Below are positions 48,395 to 55,594 of a DNA stretch of 64,000 bases, piece after piece. A program made the translations under genes and the position numbers. Position 1 is the first letter of the stretch. The number at the start of each line of letters is the position of its first letter. The notes beneath the pieces were generated by a model that made no database searches, was not told where the DNA came from, and was given only the letters and a program-made list of their open reading frames with translations. This DNA is from Rouxiella silvae (GTDB lineage Bacteria > Pseudomonadota > Gammaproteobacteria > Enterobacterales > Enterobacteriaceae), in NCBI RefSeq assembly GCF_002093625.1, contig NZ_MRWD01000008.1, forward strand, positions 41,357-105,356, in the 5' to 3' direction.

Positions 48395-49072
48395 TTAGAG
48401 CAGCAGTTCGGCGGCCAGTTTAACGACCAGCGAATTCGATAGCATCACCGGTACATCGAGGTGTTTCTGGATGATGTCGCAGTGGCTGCGCTGATAACCG
48501 ATGCAATCGAGCAATACCACCTGAGCGCCCTGATCCTTAAGAGAAAGCGCTGCCTTGATGAGCGTTTGTTCATCGGCAAGATACGGACTGGCGGTGGCGT
48601 AACACGGTTTTTTAGCCAGCTTGCTCCACTTACCCGCCTGATGCTCTATTTGCTCAACAACCGGCACTAAAATACCAACCTGATGCTGACCGACAATCCC
48701 GTTAATCAGCGGCGGAATGATCCTGTCAGGCTCTAGCAGCATCGCCTGCTGTGCGCGCAGGTTATGGAAAACACCGGTACACAACAGCAGGATCGTGTCG
48801 CATCCCTGACTTTCAAGCCAGTCGATTTTTTCCTGCAATGCCACCTCAACGCGCGGCGACGCCAAACGCACCTGAGTGCCGTCCAACAGGCGTGATACCA
48901 GCACGTCTTCTCCCGGTTCGGGTGCAAAACGCTGTTCGATTTGCGCCAGAGTCAGGCCGTCTAGCAGACCGGTGTGGGTCACCAGCTCGGGAGGAAGATA
49001 CTCGTCAAGCAGCGGCATAATGTCGCTACGTGGCGCCTGCCCGATGGTCAGGGTAGCAAAAGAGGTCATCAT
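48395..49072 (-). CDS. aroM: AroM-family protein
   Basis: The 225 residues match E. coli AroM in length and in GEDVLVSRLLDG-, GQHQVGILVPV- and PVMLSNSLVVKLAAELLL-type blocks. E. coli AroM has no proven function. Here Cys98 (LLLCTGVFHN) and Cys190 (VLLDCIGYQRSH) sit where Asp/Glu racemase-like proteins carry their catalytic pair; E. coli AroM, as I recall it, keeps only the second. The ATG (49072 or 49069) lies five bases after the DUF1177 stop, so it belongs to the OPT-DUF1177 operon instead of following yaiA. Confidence 0.85.
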   Translation of the reverse strand: MMTSFATLTIGQAPRSDIMPLLDEYLPPELVTHTGLLDGLTLAQIEQRFAPEPGEDVLVSRLLDGTQVRLASPRVEVALQEKIDWLESQGCDTILLLCTGVFHNLRAQQAMLLEPDRIIPPLINGIVGQHQVGILVPVVEQIEHQAGKWSKLAKKPCYATASPYLADEQTLIKAALSLKDQGAQVVLLDCIGYQRSHCDIIQKHLDVPVMLSNSLVVKLAAELLL

Positions 49073-49076
49073 CTTT

Positions 49077-50006
49077 TTAGTCTCTGCTTTGCAGGTGACG
49101 CAAGCTTCCGTACAGCGACAACAACAGTTGATATTCATCGGCATCATAGAAATGACAGGTGCCGCGGCCGAACTCTTTTGCGACTTCAACAGCAAATTTT
49201 ACTGCCAGCGCAATGTCAGTTTCATGGCTGGCACCGGTGCCGCAGCCTGGTACGACCGATTCAGCGGTGATGGCTACGCCAACCACCGGGACCGTCGTGG
49301 CAGTAGATGGTTGTAGAATGCTGTTGAGGTGATGAACACCGTTGCCGTAAGGCGTGATGTCCTGAGTGGTTATCGGGAAGGTGACTGCTGGACGACCGCT
49401 GGTCATCTCCATAATGCGCAGCAAATCTTCTGAAACACGCAGAATGTACCCCTCTTTCACCGTGGGCGACAACGCATAACCTTTATGGTTGATGATGCGG
49501 TTGCCCTTGGTGGTGTCGATGGAGAGAATCGCGTCAACGCCGTCCACCACTTCATTGTCGTTCATGGTTACGTCATCGATAGGCGAGTCCATGAAATCAA
49601 CGGGGTCATGAGGACGCGTCGGGGCATTCGGGCAAATGTGGGTGGTGATAATCACATCGCCCACCAGCACGTCGCCTTTACGCTGCATCTCGGCAAGTTT
49701 CAGCGCGCTGCTAATCGCGGCAATCGCGCCGTCGGCATCAGAAACGACGCCAATGCGCGTAGGTCGCGCGCCGATCCCGCCCAAGCGGCCGATAATCCCC
49801 AGCGTTGGTGCAGCACCGCCCTGAATTTTACCCGCACTGCCCGGAAGGGTGATGCGCACAAAATCGGTCGCGCCTTTTGTACCGGTGACGCGATGCGTGC
49901 TGGCAGTAACAGCAGGATAATCGGCAAACAGATTGACGACGTCCTGACCGCTGACGTGGGCATTGTCGATCAGTTCAAATACGGTAAGGGTTTGCAGTAA
50001 ACTCAT
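49077..50006 (-). CDS. DUF1177 family protein
   Basis: The 309 residues begin MSLLQTLTVFELIDNAHVSG (AGAGGAA just upstream; fourteen codons of extra frame rejected). The family has no assigned function. Visible are a Gly-rich GSAGKIQGGAAPTLGIIGRLGG segment, VSDADGA, and a His/Asp-rich THICPNAPTRPHDPVDFMDSP stretch that could bind metal. There is no signal peptide. It lies between an OPT transporter and AroM in one transcription unit, so a role in processing an imported peptide-like or amino-acid-derived compound is plausible (inference). Confidence 0.8.
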   Translation of the reverse strand: MSLLQTLTVFELIDNAHVSGQDVVNLFADYPAVTASTHRVTGTKGATDFVRITLPGSAGKIQGGAAPTLGIIGRLGGIGARPTRIGVVSDADGAIAAISSALKLAEMQRKGDVLVGDVIITTHICPNAPTRPHDPVDFMDSPIDDVTMNDNEVVDGVDAILSIDTTKGNRIINHKGYALSPTVKEGYILRVSEDLLRIMEMTSGRPAVTFPITTQDITPYGNGVHHLNSILQPSTATTVPVVGVAITAESVVPGCGTGASHETDIALAVKFAVEVAKEFGRGTCHFYDADEYQLLLSLYGSLRHLQSRD

Positions 50007-50117
50007 GGCATATTCCTCTAAACCACGCGGCTGACGCACAGGGCGCAACGGCTAAAACAACCGCGTTTATCGACTTTCTTTGAAAGCCGTTTTATTTATT
50101 AATATGGCTCGTGGGAG

Positions 50118-50140
50118 CCCTGGTGTTGACGCATTTTTCG
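50118..50140 (-). promoter_or_regulatory. ArcZ-complementary segment before DUF1177
   Basis: The plus strand reads CCCTGGTGTTGACGCA and continues TTTTTCG. The ArcZ seed as I remember it is CCCTGGTGTTGGCGCAGTAT. The mRNA from the minus strand could therefore pair over about 23 bases with two mismatches and one G-U. It lies 112 bases before the DUF1177 start. Confidence 0.45.
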
Positions 50141-50164
50141 TTGATACAGATTGTCGAGATTCGA

Positions 50165-51760
50165 TTACTTACTTTTGGCACTAAAAATGGAGTTAAAGAA
50201 GCTGTACAGCGCATCTCCGGCGATAAAACCGGCGGCGAGGATTTCCATTGGTGTACGGCCTTTTTCACCCCAGATACGAATAATGATGATACGCAGCACG
50301 ATGCCCAGTACCACGGCGTAACCGGCCATCACGCTGTTAATCAGCAAACCGGTCGCAAGCAGTACGCCCAACTGGCGCTTAGGTCCACCAATAAGCTGGA
50401 TCAGTGCGCCCGGAATAGCCCATATCAACAGGCTGTGAGCGATGCCAGGCTGTGCACCGGCTTGAATCGTTTTGGCGTAGACTCGGGCCACAGGGGGGAC
50501 CAAATCTTGAGCGAAATAGCCGATGTGGGCAAACCACACCACCGGAATGGCAATGAGAAACGCAATCAGTGCGGCAAACAGCTGAATGCGACGTCCGGCC
50601 AACTCGGCATGCAAGTCTTTTCCATAACCGCGCAGAATAAAGCCCGCTTTCAGGTCAAAGCCCATGTCGGCAAATGCCGGGCCGGTTGCTGCCGTAAAAC
50701 CAGTAAGAATACACAGTGCGACAGGCGGAAAGCCCAATAGAATCCCGACGATCAGGGTAATCAGCGCCACGGCAAAGGCCGGGAACCAGCCCGAGTGCAT
50801 AGCGGCAATGCCGACGATCAACTCGTGGAAGAAGGCGGCAAAAGCGGCATAAATAATGAAGCACACCAGCATAGTCACCGACATTTCAGTGTATATACCG
50901 CCGGCCAGTGCTAATGCTGCGGCAATAGCAACATAGCCGAAAGCACCCAGTCCCAGCGCTTTGCGAACTTCGTTTCCTGACTGGGTAAACGTCGCCTTGG
51001 CGTCGGCATGTTTGCTGCGAATGACCTGGATCACCTGGAACAGTGAAACCAGACCGGCCCCCACCATCATGCCGTGCGGAATGTATAAGGCATTAATATC
51101 AATCCCGCCAATCGGTTGCGCATAAGCACGGATCAGCAGGCCAATGCCAAACATGCTCAGCGCCCAAATATTGCCGATAAACGCCGTGCCGAACGCGGCC
51201 ATCGGTATTTTAAGCATCGCGCCGCCCAGCCCGATAACCACGCCCACCAGCAGCAGCCAGGCCTGACGTCCGCCTTTATCACCGGCTTTAATTGCCTCGG
51301 CAGCGGCGACGCCCGGAGGCCACGCGTTGCTAGCAGGGAAGACTTTGGTATCGAACATGCGGTAGAGCAAATACGCATCAAGCAGCATCGCGGCCGATAC
51401 GCCGAAGAACATGGGTAAAATCAGCTGCGGCTGCCCCATCACGTAAGGAATAGCGATGGGCATCAGCAAACTGTTTGCCGCACCGAAGGTCGCGGATGAG
51501 ATAACGGTTTGTGCCAGGTTCTGGGTATGAATAGAACGATAGCGCTGGAACGCCTTCAGCGGAATGCGCGCCAACAGCATGGCAAACAAGGCGCCGATAA
51601 TTGAGGTATTAGGCGTCACCCCGAGAGTGGTAATCAATTGAACGCCAATAATCGCGCCCAATATTGAAAGCAGAATCATTACAGCCAGCGTGCCGACTTC
51701 TTTTAACGGATTATAGCTTCCGTCGGTCACCTTGCTCTCACTCCCGGTATTGCCTGTCAT
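50165..51760 (-). CDS. OPT-family oligopeptide transporter
   Basis: This 531-residue inner-membrane protein with about fourteen hydrophobic segments belongs to the oligopeptide transporter (OPT) family. Conserved features include PNTSIIGALFAMLLAR, SNAWPPGVAAAEAIKAGDKGG, GGIDINALYIPHGMMVGAG and GGPKRQLGVLLATGLLINS. Bacterial OPT proteins import small peptides or modified amino acids. It is the first gene of OPT-DUF1177-aroM and follows the iclR gene on the same strand. AGGGG precedes the ATG by five bases and lies inside one of the repeated motifs. Confidence 0.9.
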   Translation of the reverse strand: MTGNTGSESKVTDGSYNPLKEVGTLAVMILLSILGAIIGVQLITTLGVTPNTSIIGALFAMLLARIPLKAFQRYRSIHTQNLAQTVISSATFGAANSLLMPIAIPYVMGQPQLILPMFFGVSAAMLLDAYLLYRMFDTKVFPASNAWPPGVAAAEAIKAGDKGGRQAWLLLVGVVIGLGGAMLKIPMAAFGTAFIGNIWALSMFGIGLLIRAYAQPIGGIDINALYIPHGMMVGAGLVSLFQVIQVIRSKHADAKATFTQSGNEVRKALGLGAFGYVAIAAALALAGGIYTEMSVTMLVCFIIYAAFAAFFHELIVGIAAMHSGWFPAFAVALITLIVGILLGFPPVALCILTGFTAATGPAFADMGFDLKAGFILRGYGKDLHAELAGRRIQLFAALIAFLIAIPVVWFAHIGYFAQDLVPPVARVYAKTIQAGAQPGIAHSLLIWAIPGALIQLIGGPKRQLGVLLATGLLINSVMAGYAVVLGIVLRIIIIRIWGEKGRTPMEILAAGFIAGDALYSFFNSIFSAKSK

Positions 51761-51765
51761 ATAGT

Positions 51766-51780
51766 CCCCTGGTGTTGGCG
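51766..51780 (-). promoter_or_regulatory. ArcZ-complementary segment covering the OPT ribosome-binding site
   Basis: The plus strand reads CCCCTGGTGTTGGCG; the mRNA is CGCCAACACCAGGGG. It is complementary to 14 bases of the remembered ArcZ seed and includes the AGGGG Shine-Dalgarno of the OPT gene. Confidence 0.5.
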
Positions 51781-51797
51781 AAAAAAATCAAGAAATT

Positions 51798-51817
51798 CCT
51801 GGTGTTGGCGCGATATT
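51798..51817 (-). promoter_or_regulatory. Second ArcZ-complementary segment in the OPT leader
   Basis: The plus strand reads CCTGGTGTTGGCGC, then GA, then TATT. ArcZ as remembered continues AG then TATT, so 18 of 20 positions agree. It starts exactly 30 bases from the copy at the Shine-Dalgarno. Confidence 0.5.
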
Positions 51818-51841
51818 ATTGACTCGTATCCGCGCTTTTTA
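51808..51841 (+). terminator. Plus-strand terminator-like hairpin opposite the OPT leader
   Basis: GCGCGATA (51808-51815) pairs with TATCCGCGC (51827-51835, one bulged C), followed by TTTTTATT. No plus-strand gene ends here, so it may belong to an antisense or small RNA, or be incidental. Confidence 0.35.
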
Positions 51842-51881
51842 TTGCGTAATTAATCAAAAATACTACCGGTCCGTTATTGGT

Positions 51882-52646
51882 CTATTGCCAATACTCATCA
51901 CCTAACTTTTCGGCAAGTTGCCGAGTTACCGCTAAAATACCTTCGCGAATTCCGGCGGGTAATTCATGGCCATCGTGCGGAGAAGGGAAAGATAAACACA
52001 TTCCCACCGTTTCATCACGATGCTTGTTCTGAAGACTGGTCGCCATCGTACTGATCCCCAATAGAGTCTCATTATTGGCATAAGACCAGCCTGACTCGCG
52101 AATTGCTGCCAAACACTTCAGCAGTTCATCCAGCGTCTGTGGCGAATTCGGCGAATTAACCCGATAACCTTCGCGATAACGCTCAACCACTTCACTGTCG
52201 GTATATCTGGCTAAAATGGCTCGGCCAATTGCCGACTCTGCCGCCGGTAATAGGCTGCCCGCTGGCGTAACTACCTGCAAATATGTCCGTCCCGGAAACA
52301 TTCGCATCACCATGATATCTCGACCTTCGAGCATCGAAATGTAACCGGTGCACTGCGTTTGCTTGCTCAACAGCGCCATATACGGCGATGCGGCATCGAC
52401 TAACGGCGTAGACAAATAATGGCTAGATACTGCCAGCAGCAAGTGGCCAATCTTATAAAGCCGCGTTTCTGGATCCCGCTCGAGCAAACCCTGCGTCTCC
52501 ATCGTCATCAGCAGCCGAGAAACCGTACTTTTCGGCAAACCCAGCTGTTCAACAACATCGCTGAAAGAGAGACCGGGATGCCCCTGTCTGATCCCTTTCT
52601 GTGCAAAAAGCTTTAGCACTGCGGAAGCATTTTCTAATGTTGTCAC
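51882..52646 (-). CDS. IclR-family transcriptional regulator
   Basis: The 254 residues have the IclR winged helix at about 3-65 (LSFSDVVEQLGLPKSTVSRLLMTMETQGLLER) and an effector-binding domain at about 75-250 (LPAAESAIGRAILARY, SYANNETLLGISTMATSL). Its place just upstream of OPT-DUF1177-aroM, on the same strand, points to local control. A dyad cluster right before its ATG (52653-52679) looks like its own operator. Confidence 0.9.
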   Translation of the reverse strand: MTTLENASAVLKLFAQKGIRQGHPGLSFSDVVEQLGLPKSTVSRLLMTMETQGLLERDPETRLYKIGHLLLAVSSHYLSTPLVDAASPYMALLSKQTQCTGYISMLEGRDIMVMRMFPGRTYLQVVTPAGSLLPAAESAIGRAILARYTDSEVVERYREGYRVNSPNSPQTLDELLKCLAAIRESGWSYANNETLLGISTMATSLQNKHRDETVGMCLSFPSPHDGHELPAGIREGILAVTRQLAEKLGDEYWQ

Positions 52647-52652
52647 GGCACC

Positions 52653-52679
52653 AGTTCCACTATTAGGAACTCAGTTCCT
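52653..52679. promoter_or_regulatory. IclR operator candidate
   Basis: GGAAC-TCA-GTTCC (52666-52678) is a perfect dyad, and a third half-site AGTTCC at 52653-52658 forms another dyad with AGGAACT at 52665-52671. It lies 7 bases before the iclR start and downstream of the predicted promoter, fitting autorepression. Confidence 0.55.
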
Positions 52680-52694
52680 GATTAAGATGACTAA

Positions 52695-52723
52695 AAACTA
52701 AAGCTGATGCGTATCAGCGTCAA
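52695..52723 (-). promoter_or_regulatory. iclR promoter
   Basis: On the minus strand TTGACG, 17 bases, TAGTTT. The spacer contains a further dyad, GCTGAT-GCGT-ATCAGC (52703-52718). Confidence 0.55.
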
Positions 52724-53003
52724 GTTGTTTATTTTTTATGAGGGTATAAAAAGCAGTGAATGATAATTTTCATAACGGAAATGCAGGAAATTTAACTTAA
52801 GTAACCTGTAATTTTTAGTGAAAAATATTATCAATTCCCGCACAACCAGCCTGTTACTCTGTTTTTAAGAGAAACGTTTCGATGGTTAAATAAAGAGATT
52901 TAGGAGGGATTTTAATCGACATTAACGCGTTCTCATATGAACAAGCACCGCCGTCATGCCGGTTAACAGCCAGCGTAAAAGCAGTGCTCATTTGAGTAAT
53001 CGA

Positions 53004-53195
53004 CTAATCGCCGTTTTCATCTTCGTAGCGTCGTTTAGAGTCTTTCGCTTCTTGTTGAGTTTTATGTTCGCTAATCAGCGTATCGGGCTTCGGGTGGTCA
53101 GCGCGCAGCTGGTACCAAGTTTCAGTTTGGCCAGGCAGCCCTTTTTCAACGGTGATAATTTCGGCTTTGCGGGGATACGGTGGTTTAGATGGCAT
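53004..53195 (-). CDS. yaiA: YaiA small conserved protein
   Basis: The 63 residues match E. coli YaiA in length and in [19 protein letters not shown] and [19 protein letters not shown]. It is a small soluble protein of unknown function, cotranscribed with aroL in E. coli. GGAG-like sequence precedes the ATG. Here 104 bases, including a GGAGGCT/AGCCTCC stem (53261-53278), separate it from aroL, and aroM no longer follows it. Confidence 0.95.
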   Translation of the reverse strand: MPSKPPYPRKAEIITVEKGLPGQTETWYQLRADHPKPDTLISEHKTQQEAKDSKRRYEDENGD

Positions 53196-53299
53196 GGGAA
53201 CTCCTGTAAGTAATCACGTGTACATTGAGTATAGACAATGGGTGATTATTACCGGGAGTGGGAGGCTAAGAAGCCTCCTAAAAGATCTGGGGTGTAAAT

Positions 53300-53824
53300 T
53301 TAGCGCGCGATTTGCAGAGCGAGGGCGTCGAGGATGTCTTCGACGATAGCGGAAGGCTGATGAGTGCCGTCCACCACGAAATGCGCCGCCTCTTGATATA
53401 AGGCCTCGCGTTGGTTTAATACCTCAGAGATCTCTTCGTTGATAGGTTTACCCGTTAACGTGGGGCGTTGATCTTCCTGTGGGGCATCTTCGAGGCGGTG
53501 CGCCAGCGTGCTGGCGGGAGAACGAAGATAGATAACCTGTCCTTTCTCGCGCATAAACTGACGGTTTTCTTCGGCCAAAATTACGCCACCGCCGGTGGCA
53601 ACCACCGTGTTGGGTGCGCTGATATTTTGCAGAGCCTGAGTTTCACGACGGCGGAAACCTGACCAACCTTCACGCGCGACAATTTCAGCAACGCTAAGTT
53701 GAGAGGTTTGAAGCAGGTAGATATCAGTATCGACGAAGTCGTAGCCCAATGTCTGTGCGAGGGCTCTGCCGACCGTTGTTTTACCTGCGCCACGAGCGCC
53801 TATCATGAAAATGGGTTGCGTCAT
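53300..53824 (-). CDS. aroL: Shikimate kinase II
   Basis: AroL phosphorylates shikimate with ATP in the pathway to chorismate. The 174 residues equal E. coli AroL. The P-loop GARGAGKTT is at residues 9-17, FVDTD binds shikimate and metal, and GGG in [10 protein letters not shown] and the lid arginines in RPTLTGKP are present. The start at 53824 (MTQPIFMIG) is preferred over an ATG 17 codons upstream that lies in the promoter. TyrR boxes precede it. Confidence 0.97.
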   Translation of the reverse strand: MTQPIFMIGARGAGKTTVGRALAQTLGYDFVDTDIYLLQTSQLSVAEIVAREGWSGFRRRETQALQNISAPNTVVATGGGVILAEENRQFMREKGQVIYLRSPASTLAHRLEDAPQEDQRPTLTGKPINEEISEVLNQREALYQEAAHFVVDGTHQPSAIVEDILDALALQIAR

Positions 53825-53870
53825 TACCACTATCCTTAATGTGCCTGGAACATCTTTTAACCTGCATGGC

Positions 53871-53898
53871 ATCATACCGATAAAAATCGAATAGGCAA
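53871..53898 (-). promoter_or_regulatory. aroL promoter
   Basis: On the minus strand TTGCCT, 16 bases, TATGAT, about 47 bases upstream of the ATG. Confidence 0.55.
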
Positions 53899-53902
53899 TC
53901 CC

Positions 53903-53931
53903 TGTAAACGCAGTGTAATAAATTATTTACA
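53903..53931. promoter_or_regulatory. TyrR boxes upstream of aroL
   Basis: TGTAAT-N6-TTTACA (53914-53931) matches the TyrR consensus TGTAAA-N6-TTTACA at 11 of 12. An overlapping weak box begins TGTAAA at 53903. E. coli aroL is repressed by TyrR, which supports the call. Confidence 0.65.
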
Positions 53932-53946
53932 CCCATATCCCTTTAT

Positions 53947-54525
53947 TTATAGTGGCTTACATACATACACCAAAGCCGGTGGAAAGTTTTTCACTACACG
54001 TATTTTTTTCCAACTAAAATAACGCGACAGCATCTTCTCGGAAAGATGGCTGTACTGGAACAAAATAAGCTCACCGTTGTTCTGCTTCAGGCGCTGCTGG
54101 GCGCGTTGCAGAATCCGCATGCTGATGCGCGTAGGAATAGAGAGCAACGGCAAACAGCAAAAAATGGCGTCAAAGTCACCTTCGAGATGCTCGGCTGAAT
54201 GGCCCATCACCTGCAGTCGGCGGTCATCCAGTAAATTAAGCTTATGGATAAAGTTAGGTTGTATTTCAAATGCCTGCAGCTGCGCATCGGCACGCATTTT
54301 ACCCAGTATCCGTTTGGTGAGCACGCCGTCAGCGGCACCAAACTCGGCAATTTTTAGCGTCTTCGTCCAATCCACCTGGTTGACCATCGCTTGGCATAGC
54401 CAAGGTGATGAAGGCGCCAGCGTACCGAAAGTGCGTGGTGAAGAGATAAAATTCTGCAAATAGGAGAACTGGTTTTTAATCGTCAATCTGGTCGCATTGA
54501 TAGTAAGTCTTGTCGCATTCAGCAT
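53947..54525 (-). CDS. SAM-dependent methyltransferase, phospholipid N-methyltransferase-like
   Basis: This 192-residue class I methyltransferase has motif I in IAEFGAADGVLTKRIL (near 59-74), an acidic loop AFEIQPNF and a post-motif DAIFCCLPLLSIPTR. These resemble PmtA-like COG3963 proteins, whose members methylate phosphatidylethanolamine; the substrate here is not proven. The first 16 residues contain NATRLTI twice, coded by an imperfect 21-bp tandem repeat. AGGGGG lies 8 bases before the ATG. Its 3' end runs up to the TyrR boxes of aroL. Confidence 0.78.
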   Translation of the reverse strand: MLNATRLTINATRLTIKNQFSYLQNFISSPRTFGTLAPSSPWLCQAMVNQVDWTKTLKIAEFGAADGVLTKRILGKMRADAQLQAFEIQPNFIHKLNLLDDRRLQVMGHSAEHLEGDFDAIFCCLPLLSIPTRISMRILQRAQQRLKQNNGELILFQYSHLSEKMLSRYFSWKKIRVVKNFPPALVYVCKPL

Positions 54526-54967
54526 ATTTGTAACCCCCTGGGGAAGTAGACCACTATCACACAGAAAAATTCTTAAGGAATAATTAATTGCGCTAATTAT
54601 TTTTGACTAACCACGTAAACGCCACTTCTATATAAGAAAGGTCTTAATTAACGTTGTTTTAAGATGCTTTCGGAATATTGATAGGGAATTAAAATACCTT
54701 ACCTTGCAGATTTTTACATAAGCCTAAAATAGCGGCATAGCATAAGAGGGGAATAATAGCAGAAACAGCGAACCTGAGGGGGAATAAAAAAGAGTAAAAA
54801 CGAATGTGTAATAGCGTGAAATTGAAAAACATGTCGGGATAGACAGGATATTTTTAGGCCGTTGCAGGGAGACTAAACAGGTAACCGTCGGATGAGACAC
54901 AGGAGACAGAGGCCGCTGGCGCAACCTCTATTAGAGGGTAATCTCCACACCCGACGGTGTATTCTTC
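54526..54967. other. 442-base gap with a structured segment
   Basis: AT-rich on the left, with no ORF that I can support (a 66-codon minus-strand frame at 54724-54924 has no ribosome site and unnatural composition). The right end, 54884-54958, folds into nested stems and is listed separately. Confidence 0.55.
54884..54958. ncRNA. Candidate structured RNA element next to the DUF1471 gene
   Basis: ACCGTCGG (54884-54891) pairs with CCGACGGT (54951-54958). Inside, GGAGA (54902-54906) pairs with TCTCC (54942-54946). The CCTCT at 54925-54929 can pair either with AGAGG at 54908-54912 or with AGAGG at 54933-54937. Nested stems with two exclusive inner pairings suggest a real RNA. The strand is unclear: on the minus strand it would be the 3' part of the DUF1471 transcript. 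I do not recognise the class. Confidence 0.4.
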
Positions 54968-55243
54968 TTAACGATAAAGCTCAACGCTGGCGCGGGACAG
55001 ACTTGAGTCGCCTGGAGTGCTCACGCCGATAATACGGTAGTGAGTTGCGCCCTCTTGGCTGGCTTTTTCATTCACTGCAGCTTTCAGGCTCATATCTGCG
55101 GTGTTGTCCTGACGAACATCAACGACGCCGAGTGATTGATAATTATTGGTTTGTACCTGAGCTGCACTGATTTCGCTCGCGGCCAAGGCTGAGAATGATG
55201 CGGTAGTAATTAACGCTGCTGCAAAAATAGGTAAAATTTTCAT
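54968..55243 (-). CDS. DUF1471 (YhcN/BhsA/McbA) periplasmic stress protein
   Basis: The 91 residues comprise a signal peptide (MKILPIFAAALITTASFSALA) and one YdgH/BhsA/McbA domain (SLGVVDVRQDNTADMSLKAAVNEKASQEGATHYRIIGV). Enterobacteria hold several paralogues linked to stress, biofilm and acid or peroxide response. Which one this is cannot be told from sequence alone. It is a single gene with AT-rich flanks; the structured segment 54884-54958 begins ten bases past its stop. Confidence 0.9.
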   Translation of the reverse strand: MKILPIFAAALITTASFSALAASEISAAQVQTNNYQSLGVVDVRQDNTADMSLKAAVNEKASQEGATHYRIIGVSTPGDSSLSRASVELYR

Positions 55244-55594
55244 GATTTTTCGCCTTAAAGTTTTTATTGAGTTTCGGATAACTCGTCGATGTTTAATTAG
55301 CAGGATGTTGTCCTTGGAATTAATTATCGTTCATTAAACGAAAGGCGGCGTAATCAGATGTAAAGAAATTTAAGATTTATGACGAAAATAAGGAGGGAAT
55401 AATATAAAACATTACCAGCCTTCGATAATGTAATAAAAAAGCACGTTTATGGTGCAGAAAATCATAATGAAGGGTTAAGAAGTGGGTCAACGCGAGACAG
55501 ATTCGCACAAATCGACGCCCCATAGCAATCGCTGTTATTATTCTTTTAAACGAACAAAACCTATAACCAGAAAATTCAGACCAAAGGGAACTTT
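55244..55594. other. 351-base gap between DUF1471 gene and yedI
   Basis: AT-rich divergent promoter region. It contains ACATTA-N11-TAATGT (about 55409-55431) and TCGTTCATTAAACGA (about 55329-55343) as small dyads. No ORF and no clear promoter pair is visible. AAAGGGA lies before the yedI ATG. Confidence 0.5.

Larger units (their letters stand above)
52647..53003. other. 357-base gap between iclR and yaiA
   Basis: The left 80 bases hold the iclR operator and promoter. The remainder, the 3' flank of yaiA, is AT-rich, and I see no ORF with a start signal. An AGGAGG at about 52902-52907 has no start codon at proper distance. Confidence 0.6.

Noticed and set aside
52902..52950. AGGAGG followed by a short nine-codon ORF starting at the ATG near 52936
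   Set aside because: Distance from the Shine-Dalgarno to the ATG is far too long and the peptide has no recognisable features.
54724..54924. 66-codon minus-strand open frame in the gap next to the DUF1471 gene
   Set aside because: No Shine-Dalgarno, odd composition and overlap with the structured segment.
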